Origin: DASXTS01 sp036505275
GTDB taxonomy: Bacteria > Actinomycetota > Actinomycetes > Mycobacteriales > Pseudonocardiaceae
Direction: 5' to 3'
Length of the DNA: 9,114 nucleotides
Assembly (NCBI GenBank): GCA_036505275.1
Contig: DASXTS010000137.1
Span: 1 to 9,114, forward strand
Shown here: piece after piece, positions 6,320-9,114 of the stretch
How positions within the stretch are numbered: the stretch's first letter is position 1
Layout of the letters: each line of letters begins with the position of its first letter
Notes under the pieces: model-generated
Told to the model about the DNA's origin: nothing
Database searches by the model: none
What the model saw: only the letters and a program-made list of their open reading frames with translations
Position numbers and translations under genes: made by a program

Positions 6320-6882
6320 TGGCCGACACCCAGGACCCCAGGTTCGTTCGCAGCCGCGAGTCCATGCTGACCGCGGCTCGCGAACTCCTGCAGGACGAGG
6401 GCCCGGCCGCGGTCACCCACCAGCGGGTCGCGCAACGAGCGGGCGTCGGTCGCGCCACCGTCTACCGCCACTGGAGCCACCCCGGCGACCTGCTGCAGGA
6501 CGCAATGTCCGCCGCGGATGTCCCGTTCTTCCGGCAGCCACGCCTCCCGCTGCGCCCGTGGCTGCTCGCCGAACTGCGCCGCATCGCCGACGAACTCGCC
6601 CTGCCGGCGCTCGCGTCGATCGCGGTCACGCTCATGTACCAGGCCCGCTGGCAAACCACGGCCACCTCGTACCGCGATCACCAGCTCCAGCTCCTCGACC
6701 ACCGGCTGCAAGCCGCGTTCGCCCTCGCCGCCGACGCCGGAGAACTCGACGAACCGCTGCAGCCCCCCGTGCTGACCGCCATCCTGCTCGGCCCGCTGAT
6801 CTTCCGCACGACCCTGCAGGAGGGCACCGTGCCCGACGTAATGCTCGAACGCCTGATCGACGCCGCCGCCAAGTGGCGCTGA
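6319..6882 (+). CDS. TetR/AcrR-family transcriptional regulator
   Basis: A 187-residue one-component repressor. The N-terminal DNA-binding domain is typical: helix 1 RESMLTAARELLQDEGPAAV (15-34), then QRVAQRAGVGRATVYRHW (36-53), which forms the helix-turn-helix with the characteristic ATVYRHW recognition end. The rest is an all-helical, Leu/Ala-rich ligand and dimerisation domain with no recognisable ligand signature; LLGPLIFRTTL near the C-terminus is the TetR_C-type helix seen in several subfamilies. The start is GTG at 6319; no in-frame start lies just upstream, and the -10 spacing suggests a leaderless message. It is divergent from the dioxygenase-SDR genes, with 56 bp between starts, so those genes and itself are the likely targets. 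The inducer may be an aromatic compound handled by the dioxygenase; this is inferred from context. Confidence 0.93.
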   Translation: MADTQDPRFVRSRESMLTAARELLQDEGPAAVTHQRVAQRAGVGRATVYRHWSHPGDLLQDAMSAADVPFFRQPRLPLRPWLLAELRRIADELALPALASIAVTLMYQARWQTTATSYRDHQLQLLDHRLQAAFALAADAGELDEPLQPPVLTAILLGPLIFRTTLQEGTVPDVMLERLIDAAAKWR

Positions 6883-6916
6883 CGACCGCTGGACAGCGCC
6901 GGAGAATCAAGAACCG

Positions 6917-7127
6917 CTTCTTCACCACGCCTGCGGGGTTCGATTTGATCCACTCCCAGCGGACGGCCGCGGCCAGCGTGCAGTCGGGCGCCGAGCAGTC
7001 ATGTGGTGGCGCGCCGGGATTCCTTGCCGGTGACGGGATCCAGGCCGGCCTACATGAGCACCTGGAACGAGTTGCCGCGCTGGCGGATGTGCCCGCGCCG
7101 GCGTCCCTGGTGGACCTGCTTGGCCAT
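6917..7127 (-). pseudogene. Remnant of a tyrosine-recombinase (phage-type) integrase
   Basis: From the ATG at 7127 the minus strand reads MAKQVHQGRRRGHIRQRGNS, continuing FQVLM, then a TAG at 7052-7050, then AGLDPVTGKESRRATT and a TGA at 7001-6999. The pieces RQRGNSFQVLVYAGLDPVTGK and similar are the typical N-terminal arm-binding domain of actinomycete integrases, so the TAG most likely replaces a TAC/Tyr codon. In another frame, 6991-6917 encodes APDCTLAAAVRWEWIKSNPAG, the well-known core-binding segment (AVRWxWIxxNPA). The spacing between the parts is far shorter than in intact integrases, so dozens of residues are deleted. The catalytic domain with the R-H-R-Y residues is missing altogether. 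The gene is therefore dead by a nonsense mutation, an internal deletion and a frame change. It begins 83 bp from the tRNA-Val fragment, the place expected for an integrase next to its attachment site. Confidence 0.8.
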
Positions 7128-7209
7128 GCGGTGAGTTCAGGTGGTGACACGACCGGTGACATTGATCAACTACGTAACACTGCTCAGCCTATTCATGCAG
7201 TTCAGGTAG

Positions 7210-7251
7210 TGGGCGCGGCAGGGTTCGAACCTGCGACCACCCGCGTGTAAG
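7210..7251 (-). tRNA. 3' fragment (42 nt) of tRNA-Val(UAC), probable attachment-site core
   Basis: Read on the minus strand this is the second half of a tRNA: anticodon loop CTTACAC (7251-7245, anticodon TAC), 3' anticodon stem GCGGG, variable TGGTC, T arm GCAGG-TTCGAAC-CCTGC, 3' acceptor strand CGCGCCC and discriminator A at 7210. No CCA is encoded. The 5' partner of the anticodon stem (expected CCCGC) is not present upstream of 7251, and no D arm or 5' acceptor strand follows, so this is not a functional gene. Identity begins exactly at the anticodon loop. That is the usual extent of tRNA attachment cores used by tyrosine integrases of actinomycete integrative elements, and an integrase remnant starts 83 bp away. 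Confidence 0.8.
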
Positions 7252-7469
7252 AAGGCTGCCGCGCACCTGGTCGGCTGTCCGCCGCAGGTCAGATTGGCCG
7301 CCCCTTTGCCTGGACCGGATGATGTGGAGGCTGACGGCGGAGTTTCGCAGTCATCGTGATTGACAGATCGTCCACTGTAGACAGCCGGCCTTGCTGGTCG
7401 CGTGGGTGGATCGGACGGCGGGGGTGACCGGGTTGGCGCGGGCTGGGGGTGTTCGTCGGTGGGGGGTCA

Positions 7470-7752
7470 GTGGGGCCAGGGCGGTGCGGCGTGTGCGGGG
7501 GCGTTCGGCGGCCAGCGCCGGGTTGCGGCAGGCGATCAGCCGGGGTAGTCCGGGTGGCTGATCTCGGCCAGGTCGTCGGTGTCGAACAGGGCTCATCTGC
7601 AGCGGGCCATCGTCGGCGGCTAGCGCCTTGATCGCCGGGGCGCGCAGGCAGGTGATCCAGGACAGCCCGCCCAGCTTGCGCTGCGCCGCGATGCGCGCCG
7701 AGGTGATCATGCCGCGGTCGCCGACCAGGGTCAGCTCAAATTCGGTCGTCAT
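7470..7752 (-). pseudogene. Frameshifted fragment of an IS1634/IS4-type DDE transposase
   Basis: The minus-strand frame reads FELTLVGDRGMITSARIAA then LGGLSWITCLRAPAIKALA and DDGPLQM, the middle part of IS1634-type transposases. GDRGM carries one of the catalytic Asp residues. Near 7590 an extra C breaks the frame; the +1 frame continues the family sequence as LFDTDDLAEISHPDYP until about 7541. There several bases are missing and the first frame resumes as RLIACRNPALAAERPRTRR. The N-terminal third and the whole C-terminal half are absent, so this is an inactive relic. No inverted repeats could be assigned. The flanking 7252-7469 shows no gene I can support. Confidence 0.8.
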
Positions 7753-7792
7753 CGAGCCCATCCCAGCAGGTCAACACGACAACAGACGCAGC

Positions 7793-7844
7793 AAGATCAC
7801 AAAACTTCGGCACGACCCAGGGCGGCCAAACGTCGAAAGATCAC
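7793..7844. repeat. Imperfect direct repeat with AAGATCAC cores next to the IS fragment
   Basis: AAGATCAC occurs at 7793-7800 and 7837-7844, 44 bp apart. On the minus strand the units extend as GTGATCTTTCGACGTTTGG and GTGATCTTGCTGCGTCTGT, matching at about 14 of 19 positions. They lie just upstream of where the transposase similarity begins, so they could be part of an insertion-sequence end or a former second element. I see no gene in 7762-8020. Confidence 0.35.
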
Positions 7845-8020
7845 CGGGTCATGTCCCGGAGCGTGATGTAGCTCCGTTCCGCGGGAGGCCCGAACGCCGC
7901 GGCGAAGACCCCAGGTGACGACGGCTGCTGCCCGCCATCGGTTCGATCCGCTCGGCCGGCGCAATCGTGATCATCCGGGAGGGGCCCCCGCTCGGTATCA
8001 GAGGTGCCCGCGGGTGACGC

Positions 8021-8440
8021 TTACTGCGGCGGCATGACGCCCAACGCGGCGAGGAACGCCATCTGGTCGTAGTACACCCGGTGCGACGTGATCCGACCGC
8101 TTGGCGCGTGGTTGATCTCCACGAACGGAAGCTCGAAGGACTTACCGGTTGGGGGTATCTCCCCTTGGGGTGACGGCAGTGGGTTGGTGAAGGTCCCGGT
8201 GAATGTCCCTTCGATTGCGACGACGGCGCCGCCGTCGATCCACACCTTGGCATTGAGCCGGGCGTCGGGCATCGACGCCTTGAAGACCGCCACGAACTGA
8301 CGGAACGCGTCCCAGCCGTTGAGTGTCCCCGTCGGGTCGACGTTCTCCATGTCCTCATCGAAGTACTGTCGGGCGGCGTCAAGATCGCCGTTGTTGAACG
8401 CGTCGTAGAACTTCTCCACCAGTTCGCGGGTCCTCGCCAT
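8021..8440 (-). CDS. SnoaL-like / NTF2-fold protein (ester-cyclase-like family)
   Basis: A 139-residue protein that fits the small alpha+beta cone of the NTF2/SnoaL superfamily. Its N-terminal helix RELVEKFYDAFNNGDLDAARQ is the family hallmark, followed by YFDEDMENVDPTG and NGWDAFRQFVAVFKASMPDA. The strands AVVAIEGTFTGTF and PFVEINHAPSGRITSHRVYYD come next, the latter being the closing strands typical of ester-cyclase-like proteins. Members include polyketide cyclases and limonene-epoxide-hydrolase-like enzymes, but many have no known reaction. The start at ATG 8440 is well supported by GAGGAGGG (8453-8446) with a 5-nt spacer. A TAGCTT -10-like element on the minus strand (8499-8494) could give a 5' leader of about 47 nt. 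The gene stands alone amid mobile-element debris, so it may be cargo of an old insertion. Confidence 0.88.
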   Translation of the reverse strand: MARTRELVEKFYDAFNNGDLDAARQYFDEDMENVDPTGTLNGWDAFRQFVAVFKASMPDARLNAKVWIDGGAVVAIEGTFTGTFTNPLPSPQGEIPPTGKSFELPFVEINHAPSGRITSHRVYYDQMAFLAALGVMPPQ

Positions 8441-8687
8441 CGTTGCCCTCCTCGAGATGACCTGGCATCGCGGGTCTGCCGACGCCGGTCGTGAAGCTAC
8501 CCCGGAGATCAGCGCAGGTGACAGTCCCTATCAGGGCGATCCGGCCGAAGGTCAGAAGTCAGTCCCTCGTCGTCTCGACAAGAAACCTCCGGCGGCCGGG
8601 CGCTGCCCGGAGCCTGGCGACCGCTTCGGAATGCGAGCGGTGGTGCGGAACGGTGTTGCTCTCCTCGCGACGCGCCGAAGGCAGGCA

Positions 8688-8843
8688 GATCGGGCGGTGG
8701 GTTCGAGGGTGGCCAGGCCAGCGGTGAGTCCGGCCTGCCAGACGGTGGCGCGGGTGGTGGTTGCGCCCGGCGCTGAACGGCACGTCCACGTACACCTCGG
8801 GCACGCCCTCCGCCGCGCACGCAGCGGCCGGCGCGACCGGGTC
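8688..8843 (-). pseudogene. Coding-like debris of unknown origin in the gap before tRNA-Arg
   Basis: The stretch 8441-9068 has no intact gene. Within it the minus strand reads AAEGVPEVYVDVPFSAGR, open from just after a TAG at 8846-8844 to about 8766, with strong GC3 bias. From there the bias moves to a neighbouring frame reading ATTTRATVWQAGLTAGLATL down to about 8690. A high-GC3 signal that changes frame is what a frameshifted gene remnant looks like. I do not recognise the family and no start is visible. Confidence 0.25.
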
Positions 8844-8926
8844 CTAGCCTTCGCTAAACGTTGGCACGCCCCGGCGTCGCCCACGGGCCACGCCAAGCAG
8901 AACCGCCGGGCCGGTGGGCCCGGTCA

Positions 8927-8977
8927 CCGTGGTGCCACGGGCACCCCGGGCAACACCCGGGCACCCTTCGGGCACCC
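8927..8977. repeat. GC-rich dyad and CGGGCACCC repeats near the tRNA-Arg 3' end
   Basis: A perfect dyad CCGTGG-TG-CCACGG (8927-8940) runs into three copies of CGGGCACCC (8938-8946, 8958-8966, 8969-8977), with a degenerate unit CGGGCAACA between the first and second. The cluster lies about 90 bp downstream of the tRNA-Arg 3' end on the minus strand. It could be recombinase arm sites, a transcript-end structure or simple GC-rich drift. Confidence 0.4.
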
Positions 8978-9068
8978 ATGACACCACCTACACTGAATCC
9001 GCGGCAGGAGCTGAGGCACCAGAAAACGAGAAATCGCAGGTAGATGGTGGTCTTGCGGTGGTGTGATC

Positions 9069-9114
9069 TGGCGCGCCCGAAGGGACTCGAACCCCTAACC
9101 TTCTGATCCGTAGT
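9069..9114 (-). tRNA. tRNA-Arg(ACG), 3' part, cut by the window edge
   Basis: On the minus strand the 3' end CCA (9071-9069) is encoded, preceded by discriminator G (9072) and acceptor strand CGGGCGC (9079-9073). The T arm is AGGGG-TTCGAGT-CCCTT (9096-9080), with a 5-nt variable loop AGGTT (9101-9097) and 3' anticodon stem TCAGA (9106-9102). The anticodon loop CTACGGA (9113-9107) gives anticodon ACG, read as ICG after deamination in bacteria. The last base in the window is the end of the 5' anticodon stem, so the gene probably continues intact beyond the edge. tRNA 3' ends are common integration sites, and this one faces the scarred region. Confidence 0.88.

Noticed and set aside
6261..7250. 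329-codon plus-strand frame spanning the TetR gene and the integrase remnant
   Set aside because: Pro/Arg-rich shadow of TetR in its first part; its last residues (AAGFEPATTRV) are the familiar artefact of translating antisense tRNA.
7210..7285. A functional tRNA-Val gene
   Set aside because: The anticodon stem has no 5' partner, and D arm and 5' acceptor strand are absent.
7445..7481. Possible G-quadruplex (G runs at 7445, 7461, 7472 and 7479)
   Set aside because: It needs an 11-nt loop and lies in decaying GC-rich transposase sequence; chance is the simpler explanation.
8525..8536. TCCCTATCAGGG, similar to half of the classical tet operator
   Set aside because: Only one half matches and no matching regulator gene is adjacent; a 4-bp-arm dyad is expected by chance.
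1..9114. CRISPR arrays or rRNA genes
   Set aside because: No regularly spaced repeats of 20-40 bp and no rRNA-like sequence were seen on either strand.

Overview
The base composition (GC-rich, very high GC at third codon positions, many GTG starts) and the gene families point to a high-GC actinomycete. Finer placement is not possible from this window alone; a Pseudonocardiales-like host is only a guess.

Left part (1-4356). A truncated minus-strand gene begins at 59 behind a strong ribosome binding site, with a perfect 15-bp inverted repeat upstream. Next is a large minus-strand gene for a TPR-repeat protein with a C-terminal CHAT (caspase-like) protease domain. It is transcribed away from a plus-strand gene for a subtilisin-family (S8) serine peptidase with no signal peptide. 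Only about 60 bp separate the two likely starts. Both proteases keep their catalytic residues, so this may be a two-protease signalling or cell-suicide module. That role is inferred from architecture and proximity, not shown.

Middle part (4357-6882). A compact catabolic or detoxification cassette holds a minus-strand intradiol ring-cleavage dioxygenase followed by a short-chain dehydrogenase/reductase, with a divergent plus-strand TetR-type repressor. The 56-bp shared promoter region carries two copies of an 8-bp motif. The -10-like elements sit so that both transcripts could begin exactly on the start codon (leaderless). Between the S8 gene and the dehydrogenase lies a short coding-like remnant whose stop codon is shared with the S8 gene through a palindromic CTAG.

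Right part (6883-9114). This is a scarred integration hotspot. It contains a broken tyrosine-recombinase gene (nonsense codon, internal deletion, frame change), the 3' 42 nt of a tRNA-Val(UAC) that look like an attachment-site core, and a frameshifted fragment of an IS1634-type transposase. A small intact gene for a SnoaL-like/NTF2-fold protein follows, then about 630 bp without an intact gene but with coding-like debris and GC-rich repeats. The window ends inside a tRNA-Arg(ACG) gene whose 3' end faces this debris. The order core-then-integrase, with foreign sequence where the tRNA 5' half should be, resembles an attP or tandem-element junction rather than a simple attL or attR.
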